Positions 1-9,966 of a stretch of DNA of 64,000 nt are shown one piece after another. How positions within the stretch are numbered: the stretch's first letter is position 1; each line of letters begins with the position of its first letter. The stretch is from NCBI GenBank assembly GCA_947650365.1, contig OX393552.1:19060351-19124350 (forward strand), written 5' to 3'. The translations under genes were made by a program, and so were the position numbers. Source of the DNA: Chamaelirium japonicum. Its lineage: Eukaryota > Streptophyta > Magnoliopsida > Liliales > Melanthiaceae. Under the pieces are notes generated by a model. That model saw only the letters and a list, made by a program, of their open reading frames with translations, did not search any database and was not told the DNA's origin.

Positions 1-225
1 GTAGCTCATCCCCTATAGCCTTTCTAGATTCTATTTATGTCATTCCAAGAAACATGTACTTTCTAGTTTGTGGATGAGATTTTTTTTTCTTATAATTTTT
101 TGAATCTATATATTCAAATTATGTATTCCTTTGCCTATCTAGTAGGATAAATGCGGGCAATATTCCAATTTATGATTAATTGTGATCTCTGTTTTCTGTG
201 TAACTGTGTTATCATGGGAAGGGAT
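1..225. repeat. Diverged direct repeat, copy 1 (partner at 8463-8690)
   Basis: This AT-rich non-coding segment matches 8463-8690 in the same order and orientation. Both begin GTAGCTCATCCC, and both share blocks such as TCATTCC, TTCAAATT, TGTATTCCTT and ATATTCCAATTTATG, separated by substitutions and small indels. The match ends near 222, where minus-strand copia sequence begins. Copy 2 lies just upstream of the BLH gene, so this is probably duplicated host flank or 5' intron sequence. A partial third copy lies around 8385-8425. Confidence 0.65.
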
Positions 226-2474
226 GAAACTCTTACTACAATGGGTACAAAGCCAATATGGACTAAATGTACATGGGAGGGTGAGTATGGTCACGAACGT
301 GGTGAGCATACCACACAAGTCTAGGTTCACTAACATAAATAGGTCCACTAACATCCCCCCTCTAACAAGCGGTGGACCAAAGATAGAGAGGTTGCCAACT
401 AAGTAGCTGAAGTAGGGAAGAGTGAGGGATTTGGTGAACAAATCTGCAAGCTGAGCCTCTGAAGACACATATGGCTAGGAGACGGTGCCAGACAGGTAGT
501 GCTAACAAACACAATGCCAGTTGATCTCAATATGCTTTGTGCGCTCATGAAAAATCAGGTTGCTAGCAATCTGGAAAGCACTCCGATGGTCACAGTAGAG
601 TGGAGTAGTTGAAGTAGTCTCAACGCCCATGTCAAGCAGTAGACGGCGAAGCCAGACATTTCGGCAGTTGCATCAACCATAGCGCGATATTCTTCCTTGG
701 TGCTGGAACATGACACAACAGCCTGCTTCTTGCTCCGCCATGAGATCAAGAAGTTGCCTAGGAAGATGCAGAAGCATGTCGTCACCCGACAATCAGATGG
801 ATTTCCCGCCCAATCAGCATCAGTAAATGCTCGATGCTCCAGCTGAGAGGTATTCGACATGTAGAGTGAGCGGGTGATGGTGCCTCGAAGATACAGAAGC
901 AGTGAAGAACATAGAGAAGAGCTACATAATGAGTGGAATGAGAAGCACTGACGAACTGACTAAGAGTGTGCATGTAATGTGCAATGCCGGGGCGAGAGAT
1001 CATCAGGTAAATAAGACTACCACTAAGCTGATCATGCAAGCTCGGAAAGAAGCCCACCGTCGGTAGGGCGATGCTTCCCTTGTACCTCCATCAGAGTGTC
1101 GACAGTCTGAGAATCAGCAAGAGCTGCACGACTGAGCATACTGGAGAGAGACTTCTACTGCGAGATCAAATACCCCCAAGAAGAAAAAGCAACTTCAAGA
1201 CCGAGAAAGTAACTCAGAGTGTTGAGGTCCTTCATCTCAAACTACTGCTGAAGATGGCGTTGCATAAAAATGATAGTGCGGGAGTCGTCGATGGCGATGA
1301 TCTTGTCATCAACATAGAGTATAAGGATAGTTTGACCACGAGAAGAGGAGCGAACAAACATGAAGTTATCATGAGCCCTCTCCACCAAACCGGCTGCGGT
1401 AACTGCCTGGCGTAAGTGCTCAAACCAGGTATGGGGTGCTTGTAAACCATAGATGGCTCGACGAAGGTGGCATACATGTTGAGGTGGAGCCATAAGATCG
1501 GGAGGTAGCTTGTATGAAGACCTTCTTAGATATGTCTACATGAAGAAGGCATCATTCACATCAATTTGGTAAAGAGGCCAACCTCGAACTGCCGCTTCAT
1601 AAAATAGAATACGAACATAAGTCATCTTAGCCATAGAGGCAAAGGTCTACTCATAGTCAATTTCATACACTTGAGTGAACTCTTGAGGAACCAAACGAAC
1701 CTTGTGCCGCTCGATGGAACCGTCAGATTGAGTATTGAACTTGTAGATCCATTTGCAACTAATGGGGATCTTGACAATAGGAAGCAGGACACGATCCCAA
1801 GTTTGTGTTTGCTGAAGTGCCCGAAGCTCCTTTGTCATAGCCTGCTGCCACTGAGGGTACTAGACTCCCTTACGATAGGAGTGAGACTCATGCTAAGCAT
1901 GAATGATAGTAAAAAGAGTGTAACTGAGGAGAATAGGAGTCCACCATAAGAAAGTCATAGTCTCCATAACGAGTAGGCGGATGATGCTCATGTTGAGGGT
2001 AGGGAGGCACCGATGCAGGATCCACATCTAGGGGAGGTGAGCCCGACAGGTGTAGAGGTGCAAGAGATAGAACATTTGCATGTAAAACAATCTGACGAGG
2101 GCCATGAGTATAAGTTTGCATAACATAATGGGCCGGAATCAGAGAGGAATTATCGGTGCTAGGAGATGTGATAAGTGAGACAGGTTCCACAGGATTTGGA
2201 GGAAGTGTGGGTTCACAAGACGCAAAAATAGGAATTATAGGAGTGATAGAGGGAGTTCAGGTTAAGAAATGAGCGATCTTCATGGGTTGTCGAGTAGAAG
2301 GGGACATTCTCGAAGAAGGTGACATGATGGGAGATTCGATGACAATGAGTGGTGGGATCATAACGGCAATACCCGTTGGGCTCATTACTGAAACCTAAAA
2401 TGACACACTTGACTGATCGAGGAGAGAGCTTATTTCGTTCATGAGGCATTTCCTGTGTTCCTCTTCATGCTAGA
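226..2474 (-). mobile_element. Ty1-copia remnant, minus strand
   Basis: Reading the minus strand from right to left, I see the end of integrase with a HERNKLS block (about 2440-2290), a conserved reverse transcriptase start with a SCKWIYK block (about 1840-1650), the RT core with RAIYGL and a YVDD box (about 1480-1240), the RT end with SGSLIYL (about 1050-960), RNase H with DADWAG and SWRSKKQ (about 850-640), and the terminal DLFTKSL block near 460-400. A G-rich polypurine tract and a TGTTAGTGG LTR start follow at about 360-353, so 226-353 is probably the 3' LTR. Gag, protease and most of integrase are absent. It is heavily decayed, with many breaks, and looks older than the neighbouring copia copies. 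Confidence 0.75.
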
Positions 2475-2517
2475 TGTTAATGTATAGAGATGGGTCGGGT
2501 TACATGTACAGTCGGGT

Positions 2518-2873
2518 CTTGATATTGAAGATCCATTTGCAGCTGACAGGAACCACGCCCGTGGGACAGGGAACCAAATCCCACGTCTGGGTCCGCTGAA
2601 AGGCCTCAAGCTCGACTGTCATGGCCTGTCGCCACTCTGGGTGAACAACTGCCTCACGGTGCGACTGGGGCTCCCGGTGTGTGTGAAGTGTGGTAAGAAA
2701 AGCCTGATAAGCTGGAGAATAGGGAGACCAGCAGCAGCAGCAGTCTCACCATCATGGCGGAGGGGACCCTGACGACGTCCACAGTCGACTGACGAAGCCC
2801 CTTACGATTGCTTGCTTCCGGCACTTTATCGGCAAACTCTCGGTTCATGATCCACCGTGAGTTTGAGGGGGAG
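2518..2873. repeat. Mosaic interior: inverted copia pieces plus pol 3' end
   Basis: 2518-2700 reads on the minus strand as the start of the copia RT region (SCKWIF and FQRTQTWDL blocks). 2728-2795 is the reverse complement of a block also found at about 43537-43605 and 49868-49935 (it contains GTCGACT and a run of CTG codons). 2797-2873 is on the plus strand and is the pol end (VHDPP) with the polypurine tract GAGGGGGAG. The order and orientation differ from any functional copia, so the piece arose by rearrangement. Confidence 0.7.
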
Positions 2874-2927
2874 TGTTAATGTATAGAGATGGGTCGGGTT
2901 ACATGTACAGTCGGGTCGGGTTGTATG
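2874..2927 (+). repeat. Left part of interrupted family A LTR
   Basis: It starts TGTTAATGTATAGAG right after the polypurine tract. It is cut by the insertion of A1; the right part lies at 8161-8248. The 5 bp GTATG at its end is repeated at 8156-8160. Confidence 0.85.
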
Positions 2928-3068
2928 TGTTAATGTATATAGATGGGTCGGTTTTACATGTACAGTCGGGTCGGGTTGTATGGTCATACATGTACATATA
3001 TATGGGCTTGAGTTCCTCAATAGAGAGCATTGCATTCCTCTCCAAACCCTAGCCGTCATCTCCTAACA
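2928..3068 (+). repeat. A1 5' LTR
   Basis: 141 bp, TG...CA ends, with the duplication GTATG immediately to its left. It contains a TATA-like tract (ACATATATATGG) about 55 bp before its end, followed by a CTCTCCAAACCCTAGCC block shared by every family member in the window. Confidence 0.92.
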
Positions 3069-3080
3069 TGGTATCAGAGC
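3069..3080 (+). other. A1 primer-binding site
   Basis: TGGTATCAGAGC abuts the LTR. This is the usual plant copia site complementary to the 3' end of initiator methionine tRNA. Confidence 0.85.
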
Positions 3081-3084
3081 TCTA

Positions 3085-3598
3085 GGGTTCTCCGACGCGC
3101 TGCGACGACGACGACGGTCTTCTCCCTCCGGCAACACCTCTCCTCCGGCCTCTCCTCACCCGTCCGACCCCCCTCCTCCTCCTGACCACCCCGCCCGGTC
3201 CCCCTTTCCGCCGCCCGACACCCCGCCCGGCCCCCCCTTTCCGCCGCCCGACACCCCGCCCGGCCCGGTCCCCCCTTTCCGCCGCCCGCCAGCCCTGGCC
3301 CCCCCCTTCCACCACACCGCCCGGCCCCCCCCTCTATCCCCCGGCCCTCCGACCCCCCTCCGCCTCCCGACCCCCCTACGCCGTCCGACAACCCCCCGAT
3401 TCCCCCCCTTCCGCCGCCCGACGACCCCCCGGCCCCCTCCTCCACCCCCCGACCCCCCTTCCACCGTCCGACAGCCCCGGCCCCCCTTCCTTCACCTCCC
3501 GACCCCCCTTCCTCCACCCAACAGCCCCGACCCCCCTTCCTCCCCGACCCTCTCACCCCTTCCCTCAGCCCACCCGGCCCCTCTGTTGAGCCTTCTCC
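3085..3598 (+). repeat. C-rich leader of A1
   Basis: The untranslated leader is a degenerate array of runs of five to seven C broken by TTCCGCCGCCCGACA-like units. The same composition is found in the leaders of F (25213-25680), E (42640-43340) and D (48905-49700). Long open frames on the opposite strand here are composition artefacts. Confidence 0.75.
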
Positions 3599-6500
3599 AT
3601 GGCTTCTCCTGCCGTACCGTCCGTCGTTGCGATCTCTCCACCGCTAAAGGCGGTCGCCTTTCAGTTGTCATCGGCCAGCGACTGGCCTGATTGGTCACTC
3701 ACCGTCGAGGCCGCGCTCTCCAGTCGTGATCTGTGGGGTCACATCACCGGCGATGATCCTCCTCCCACTTACTACTCCGGTTCCTCCTCTGTCATCAGCA
3801 GTGCCGCGTCTTCTGCTGCGACTGCTACCACGGCAACCACGGTTGCTGCTCTTACGCGCCGCCACGATCAGGCCATCCGGGCATACCTTCTGGACTCTGT
3901 TGCTCGTCCGCTCCTTGCTCCTATCGGCCGCCTTCCGACAGCGCGCGCGATGTGGGAGTATCTCCGGGACCGTTTTCTCCCGCGCGGAGGCGCACACCGG
4001 CATCAGCTCATCTGTGACTCGCAGTCTGCCCGTCAGGGGGAGCGCATCATTCAGGACTTCTTCAGTCAGATGAGTGCCTACTGGCATGAGCTGGACTTAC
4101 TGATCCCGGAGCGGTGTGCCTGCCCCCGCTCCCACGATTTCCAGCGCTATCTTGATGAGGGCCACCTGCACCAGTTCCTGGCAGCGCTTCGGCCGGACTT
4201 TGCTCTCATAGCTGCCCAGCTCCTGCACCGTGAGCCACTCCCTCGGCTAGAAGATGCTCTACTCGTCTTGGTCGACGAGGAGACCCGTCTTCAGACTCAG
4301 GGCGCTCGTCCTCCTCCACTTGCTCCTAGCTCCGACTCTGTCCTGGCAGCCGGGTTCTCCGATAAGGCTATCTTCTGTCACTACTGCAAGGAGCCCGGCC
4401 ACATAAAGCGTGAATGCCCTACACGTCCTCCACGCAACCCCCGCTGGGGTCCGGATGAGAGAGCCCCACGCTGGGCTTCGACTTCCCGCGACGATCGACG
4501 CGGCGGTCGAGGTGGACGGAGCCGAGGACGTGGTTCGTCTTCCTTCCGCCACTTTGGTGGTACAGCGACTACTATAGAGGCCTCGACGCTCCCCACTGCT
4601 ACCACATCATCTTCTCAGCCTGAGCCGGACCGTCTTCAGCGCCTTGAGGAGCTCTTTCTTTGCCACCTAGCCTCCACCGGCTCCTCGACTGCGCACGGCT
4701 TGTCTGCCACCTTTGGTACTACTGCTCCATGGATCTTCGATTCGGGTGCCTCCTGTCACCTTACCTTTGACTCCACTGTCCTCACGGACTGTTCTCCCAC
4801 TACCACCCACCAGGAGGTTCGCACTGCGGATGGGACTCTCGTCCCTATTCCGCAATGTGGCTCCATCACTACCACCTCTGACCCTTCTGGTCGCCTGACC
4901 CTACCCCATGCCCATCATGCCCCCCGTCTTAATATTAATCTGATCTCTATCAGTTCTCTTTGCAACTCTGGCCTGACTGTCACCTTCACCCCTTCTGTTT
5001 GTGTTGTGCAGGATTCGCAGACGGGTCAGAGGATTAGGCTGGGCCGTAGAGCAGGACTTTACCAGTTGGACCATCTACATGTGTCTTCCGTTCCTGTTGC
5101 GTCTGTCATGTCTGTCACCTCTGATGCCGACCTGTGGCATAGAAGGTTAGGTCATATATCGAGTGATCGACTCAAAAGCGTATTCCGTTCGGGCGCTTTG
5201 GGTCGAGCGTCTTTCTCTCCCCTCTCTGTTTGTACGGGTTGTAGACTGGCAAAGCATCTAGCTCTTCCATTCTCTGCTAGTGCTTCCCAGTCTAATGCTT
5301 TATTTGATTTAGTCCATTCGGACATTTGGGGTCCTGCTCCTGTTGTATCTCTATCGGGTTACATGTATTATGTGTGCTTTATCGATGACTATTCTAGGTG
5401 CACCTGGGTTTATCTTATGCGTCATCGGTCTGAAGTACCTCACATCTTTAGGAGATTCACTACTATGATACACACTCAGTTTGGTCAGCGCATCAAGACC
5501 TTTCGGTCTGATTGTGCCAAGGAGTATCTCTCCTCTGAGATGCGTGAGATTCTTCAGTCTCACGGCACTCTTCACCAGCAGTCCTGTCCCCACACCCATG
5601 AGCAGAACGGCGTTGCCAAACGCAAGCATCGTCATGTCCTTGAGACTGCACGAGCCTTGCTTCTCTCTGTGTCTGTTTCTCACTCCTACTGAGCTGAATC
5701 TGTCATGACGGCTGTCCACCTCATCAATATCACTCCGTCTTCTGCTCTGTCCGGTGCCACCCCATATGAGCGCCTCTACTCCAGCCCACTTGACTACTCT
5801 CTTCTTCGCACGTTTGGCTGCACGTGCTTCGTTCTTCTTCCTCCCCATGAGCGCACTAAACTCTCTGCGAGGTCTGTTAGGTGTGTTCACTTGGGGCTCA
5901 GTCGGGAGCACAAAGGGTATCGGTGCTACGATCCCTTGGCTCGCCGGATCCTTGTCTCCCGTCACGTTTCCTTTGTTGAGGATGTCCCGTACTTTTCACT
6001 TGAGTCTCGGGATCTTTCCTTGCCTCCTGCGTCACCCTCCTCGCCTTCCTCACATCTCCATATCCCTGTTCTACCCCCGTTTTCTGTTGTCCCATCCACG
6101 CCTACTCCTTCTCCATCTTCCCCGCCACCTCCACCACCACCATCACCACCACCACCACCTCCTCCGTCTTCCTCGACACCTCCACCACCACCTGTTACTC
6201 GTGTATATGTTTGTCGGTCTGCAACTCCTCCAGAGTCGGCTCACACTGGTACTCCCTCGCCTGATGCTGCTGCCCCCTCCTCCCCGGTCGTGGATCCTGC
6301 TCCTGTTCGGCGCTACCCAGCGCGCGAACATCACCCTCCTGACAGATATGACTACTCTCCTGACAGGTTTGGCTACTCTGCCTTTCCCTCTGACTCTCCT
6401 GACTCCTTTGGCTACTCTGCCAGTGCCTCCTATTCACCATCTTTTCAGGCTTTTCTTACTGCTATACACAACCATCGGGAGCCCCAATCGTACCGTGAGG

Positions 6501-8001
6501 CAGCTTTACATCCAGAGTGGTGGCAGGCCATGTCAGTTGAGCTTGAGGCTTTTCAGCGGACCCAGACATGGGATTTGGTGCCTTGTCCCTCAGGGGTGGT
6601 GCCTGTTAGCTGCAAGTGGATATTCAAGGTCAAGACTCGACCTGACGGATCCATTGAGTGGTACAAGGCTTGCCTCGTTGCTCGTGGCTTCTCCCAGGAG
6701 TATGGGATTGATTACGAGGAGACGTTTACTCCAGTTGCTCGGATGACTACTGTGCACACCCTCTTAGCTGTGGCAGCTGCTCGAGGGTGGTCTCTCCATC
6801 AGATGGATGTCACCAATGCGTTCCTCCACGGTGATCTCTCCGAGGAAGTCTACATGGCTCCTCCTCCGGGCGTTTCAGTTCCTCCAGGGCACATGTGTCG
6901 TTTGCGCCGAGCCATCTATGGGCTCAAGCAGGCCCTCGTGCCTGGTTTGAGCGATTTTGCAGTGCAGTCCTGGCCGCCGGGTTTGTTGAGCGTCACTCCG
7001 ACTATGCCCTATTCACTCGCTCCTCCAGTCAGGGTATTACAGTTCTTCTCCTCTATGTGGATGATATGATCATCACTGGGGATGACAGTGCCACCATCGC
7101 ATCTCTCCAGCGGCACCTCCAGAGTCAGTTTGAGATGAAAGATCTGGGCTCTCTTCGCTACTTTTTGGGCCTTGAGATTGCCCGGTCAGCTCGTGGTCTG
7201 TTGGTCTCCCAGCAGAAGTACATCTCCGACATCCTTGCTGATGCTGCTCTTACTGACTCTCGCATTGCTGATACACCCATGGAGCTCAATTTGAAGCTTC
7301 TAGCTACAGATGGTGAGCCGCTCCATGATGTCTCCCGCTACCAGAGGCTGGTTGGGATGCTTGTCTATCTCACTATGACCCGGCCAGACATTGCCCATGC
7401 TGTTGGCATTGTCTGTCAGTTTGTTCAGGCTCCACGGTCAGTTCACTATGCAACTGTTCTTCGGATTATCTGCTACCTCCGGGGCACCATCACCCGTTCA
7501 TTACTGTTTCCCTCCACCTCTCCGTTGGTGCTGCGTGCCTACTCCGATGCAGATTGGGCAGGAGATGCAGCCACTCGCCGCTCTATTACAGGATACTGTG
7601 TGTTTCTGGGTGATTCACTTATTTCGTGGCGCAGCAAGAAGCAGGAGTCTGTTGCTTGCTTCAGCACCGAAGCCGAATACAGGGCTATGGCTTCCACCAC
7701 TGCCGAGATTGTCTGGCTTCGCCGCCTTCTGCTCGACTTGGGAGGTGTGATATCCGGGCCCACCCCTCTCTTCTGTGACAACCGGAGTGCTATTCAGATT
7801 GCTAGCAATCCGGTCTTCCATGAGCGAACAAAACATATTGAAGTTGATTGTCATTATGTTCGCCAGGAGTTTCTCGATCACACCATCTCCCTGCCATACA
7901 TTTCATCCTCGGAGCAGACTGCTGATTTTCTGACGAAGCCCCTTACGACTGCTCGCTTCTGGCATTTTCTTGGCAAACTCTCGGTTCATGATCCACCGTG
8001 A
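3599..8001 (+). pseudogene. A1 gag-pol, copia order
   Basis: Parts in order: gag with its capsid-like region (about 3640-4320); a CCHC zinc knuckle [13 protein letters not shown] (about 4378-4416); aspartic protease with the DSGAS active site (about 4738); the GAG-pre-integrase block LWHRRLGH (about 5130-5160); integrase core with DYSRCTW (about 5385); a Ser/Pro-rich spacer (about 6010-6330); reverse transcriptase (about 6540-7200) with a YVDDM box; RNase H with DADWAGD (about 7550-7900); and the terminal HDPP block. Placing integrase before RT is diagnostic of Ty1-copia. The natural first ATG is at 3599. The frame is broken, so no complete polyprotein is encoded. Confidence 0.88.
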
Positions 8002-8014
8002 GTTTGAGGGGGAG

Positions 8015-8155
8015 TGTTAATGTATATAGATGGGTCGGTTTTACATGTACAGTCGGGTCGGGTTGTATGGTCATACATGTACATATATATGGGCTTGAGT
8101 TCCTCAATAGAGAGCATTGCATTCCTCTCCAAACCCTAGCCGTCATCTCCTAACA
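8015..8155 (+). repeat. A1 3' LTR
   Basis: 141 bp, read as identical to 2928-3068, preceded by GAGGGGGAG and followed by the duplicated GTATG. Confidence 0.92.
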
Positions 8156-8160
8156 GTATG

Positions 8161-8248
8161 GTTATACATGTATATATATATATTGGGCTTGAGTCCCTCA
8201 ATAGAGAGCATTCCATTCTCTCCAAACCCTAGCCTCCATCTCCTAACA
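8161..8248 (+). repeat. Right part of interrupted family A LTR
   Basis: It continues the LTR begun at 2874 and ends CTCCTAACA, followed by CTAGA, the duplication also present at 2470-2474. Confidence 0.85.
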
Positions 8249-8462
8249 CTAGAATTTCCTGGTTTGTCACAGAACATAACATGTAGTACTATTGTGATGT
8301 AGCAGATGTTGTTGGATGGAGATGACGTCTGGCGCTTATGAGATTGCCGATGGATGGAGACAACATTGCTTTAATCTATCTACTTTGTATTGAAGTCATT
8401 CCCAGAAACATGTAATTTCTATAGCCAATTTTTTTCTTTTATTTGTAGGAGTTTTAATTTTA

Positions 8463-8690
8463 GTAGCTCATCCCTTATAGCTTGTCAACCTTCGTTTAAA
8501 GTCATTCCTGGAAAAATGTAATTTCAAGTTTGATGATGCGACTATTTCACTTATAACTATTTTGATCCATACTTTCAAATTTTGTATTCCTTCACATAGT
8601 AATATCTGTTGGGAGAAATGCACGAATATTCCAATTTATGCTTAAATGTTAATCTGTTTGCTTTGTCTTTGAAATTTCATTTGGAAGGGA
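8463..8690. repeat. Diverged direct repeat, copy 2
   Basis: Partner of 1-225. It starts TAGCTCATCCC and shares long blocks with copy 1 through the GGAAGGG at its end. A shorter third copy (AGAAACATGTAATTTCTA) lies at about 8388-8425. The segment carries no coding sequence. 8254-8462 between the copia cluster and this repeat is AT-rich and otherwise featureless. Confidence 0.65.
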
Positions 8691-8847
8691 ATATTTAATT
8701 GTTTAACGTTGCTATGTATTCAATTGTTATACTGATAAATTGATGTCTATATTTGTGTGTTATGAGTTGCTCTATTTGTATTTTGCGTCGATCATTATCA
8801 ACTCCTACGTACTCACCCTTTTGTTTTCTATTCAAAATCTCTTGCAG

Positions 8848-9027
8848 CTAAACTTATTTCTGTGCAAAGGACTTAAATTGTCTGGATTTCAAAATTGATC
8901 TTAGATAGGAGCATGTCTGCTCTTCATGACAATAGAAGCTGCTTCGATACACCAATTGTAAAGATTTAAAATTCAACCCCCACTGTTAGTGAAACTCTCA
9001 AACTTCTCAAGGCCAAGGAAGAGAGAA
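8848..9027 (+). other. Putative BLH 5' leader exon
   Basis: A pyrimidine-rich stretch ending CTCTTGCAG at 8847 looks like a 3' splice site, so the leader preceding the start codon may be a separate exon beginning at 8848. BELL genes commonly have introns in the 5' leader. This is inference from sequence only. Confidence 0.4.
8913..8969 (+). other. Small upstream reading frame in the BLH leader
   Basis: An ATG at 8913 opens 18 codons (MSALHDNRSCFDTPIVKI) and stops at 8967-8969, 58 bases before the BLH start and out of frame with it. If it lies in the mature leader it could lower translation of the main frame. No conservation evidence is available here. Confidence 0.35.
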
Positions 9028-9966
9028 ATGACTACTTTTCACTCCAGTTCGTCCTACCAAAGGGACACCATGCATGCCCTTTATCTAAAGGAACCAACCA
9101 TGTATTCGGAATCTGATCCATCAGTTAGCAGCAATGGAAATATGCTCTATCTGAGCTATTCTTCTTCTAGTTCACACTCGAACATGATGGCAGGGAACTC
9201 CTACTCTCAACAGAACTGCATCGACCTTCCTGTTTCCTCCACAATTATTTCACAAGAATCATATGTGGCGGAACCTGACTCAATTGCTTCACATATTGGT
9301 GAGCCTAGTTACAATGCTTTGAGAGATGGGAGGAATGAGATGTTCATTCAAACAATTGATGGGTCAATGAGTGGTGCGGCCGATCACTTCCGCCATTCTA
9401 TTGCTGATGATCCCCAGATGGGCCTGCGGACACCTGTGGACATTTTAAATGGACAGGATCTGTCTTCGCATCAGACAAATGTTTCGACTGTGCAAGGCCA
9501 AGGATTGTCACTTAGCCTCAGCACTCAGATTCCTGTGCCTTCATTTCAGTACCACCCTGCTGGCTCAGACGTATCTATCTTGAATTCTCATCAGTCTACT
9601 TCAGGAAATGGTGGACCGTGTTGTCATGATAATTCTAGAAGCAAACTTATGCATGCGTGTTCCTCTCCATCTTCACTTTCAAATCTCATTAGCACCATTC
9701 CAAATTCTAAATATCTCAAGGCAGCACAACAAGTACTTGATGAAGTCGTTAGTATGTGGAAGGTTTTGAAGCTGAAAGCAGACAAAAGCCAAAGTATCAA
9801 TAATTCTGGTACAACAAGCTGCAAAGAAAATAATGGGTTATCAAAAAGTGATGGGATGGCTTTGAACCTTCAAGAGTCCAGAACCAATTCTTCAAGTGAG
9901 CTCTCACCCTCTGAAAGGCAGGATCTTCAGAGCAAAATCACAAAGCTTTTGGCGATGTTGGATGAG
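9028..9966 (+). CDS. BLH1-like: BLH exon 1
   Basis: 313 codons, phase 0 at its end. It encodes the variable N-terminus ([13 protein letters not shown]), the GLSLSLS motif and the first half of the SKY/BELL domain up to AMLDE. The donor is GAG|GTGAAA. Without splicing the frame would run 21 more codons to a stop at 10030-10032. Confidence 0.93.

Larger units (their letters stand above)
2928..8155 (+). mobile_element. Ty1-copia element A1, near full length
   Basis: It has 141-bp LTRs at 2928-3068 and 8015-8155 that I read as identical, flanked by an exact GTATG target-site duplication. A primer-binding site TGGTATCAGAGC follows the left LTR directly, and the polypurine tract GAGGGGGAG precedes the right LTR. 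The interior has a C-rich leader, gag, protease, integrase, RT and RNase H in the copia order. The identical LTRs point to a recent insertion, but the coding region is broken, with about two or three breaks. It sits inside an LTR of its own family. It would be transcribed in the same direction as the BLH gene. Confidence 0.93.
2475..8248 (+). mobile_element. Rearranged copia element of family A, host of element A1
   Basis: The exact 5-bp repeat CTAGA at 2470-2474 and 8249-8253 brackets this unit. It starts with the first 43 bp or so of a family A LTR (TGTTAATG, 2475-2517). Next comes a short mosaic interior (2518-2873) made of inverted and direct pieces of the same family, and then a second LTR starting at 2874. 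That LTR continues at 8161-8248 because element A1 inserted into it at 2928. The element is a deleted and scrambled family member that later received a full-length relative. Confidence 0.8.

Noticed and set aside
3074-3556. Gly/Arg-rich minus-strand frames in the A1 leader
   Set aside because: They mirror a C-rich untranslated leader, are open in several frames at once, and recur in other family A leaders without conserved protein sequence.
8989-9027. Longer BLH start with 13 extra residues
   Set aside because: The longer frame opens with GTG, not ATG. The ATG at 9028 gives the usual BELL N-terminus, so it was preferred.
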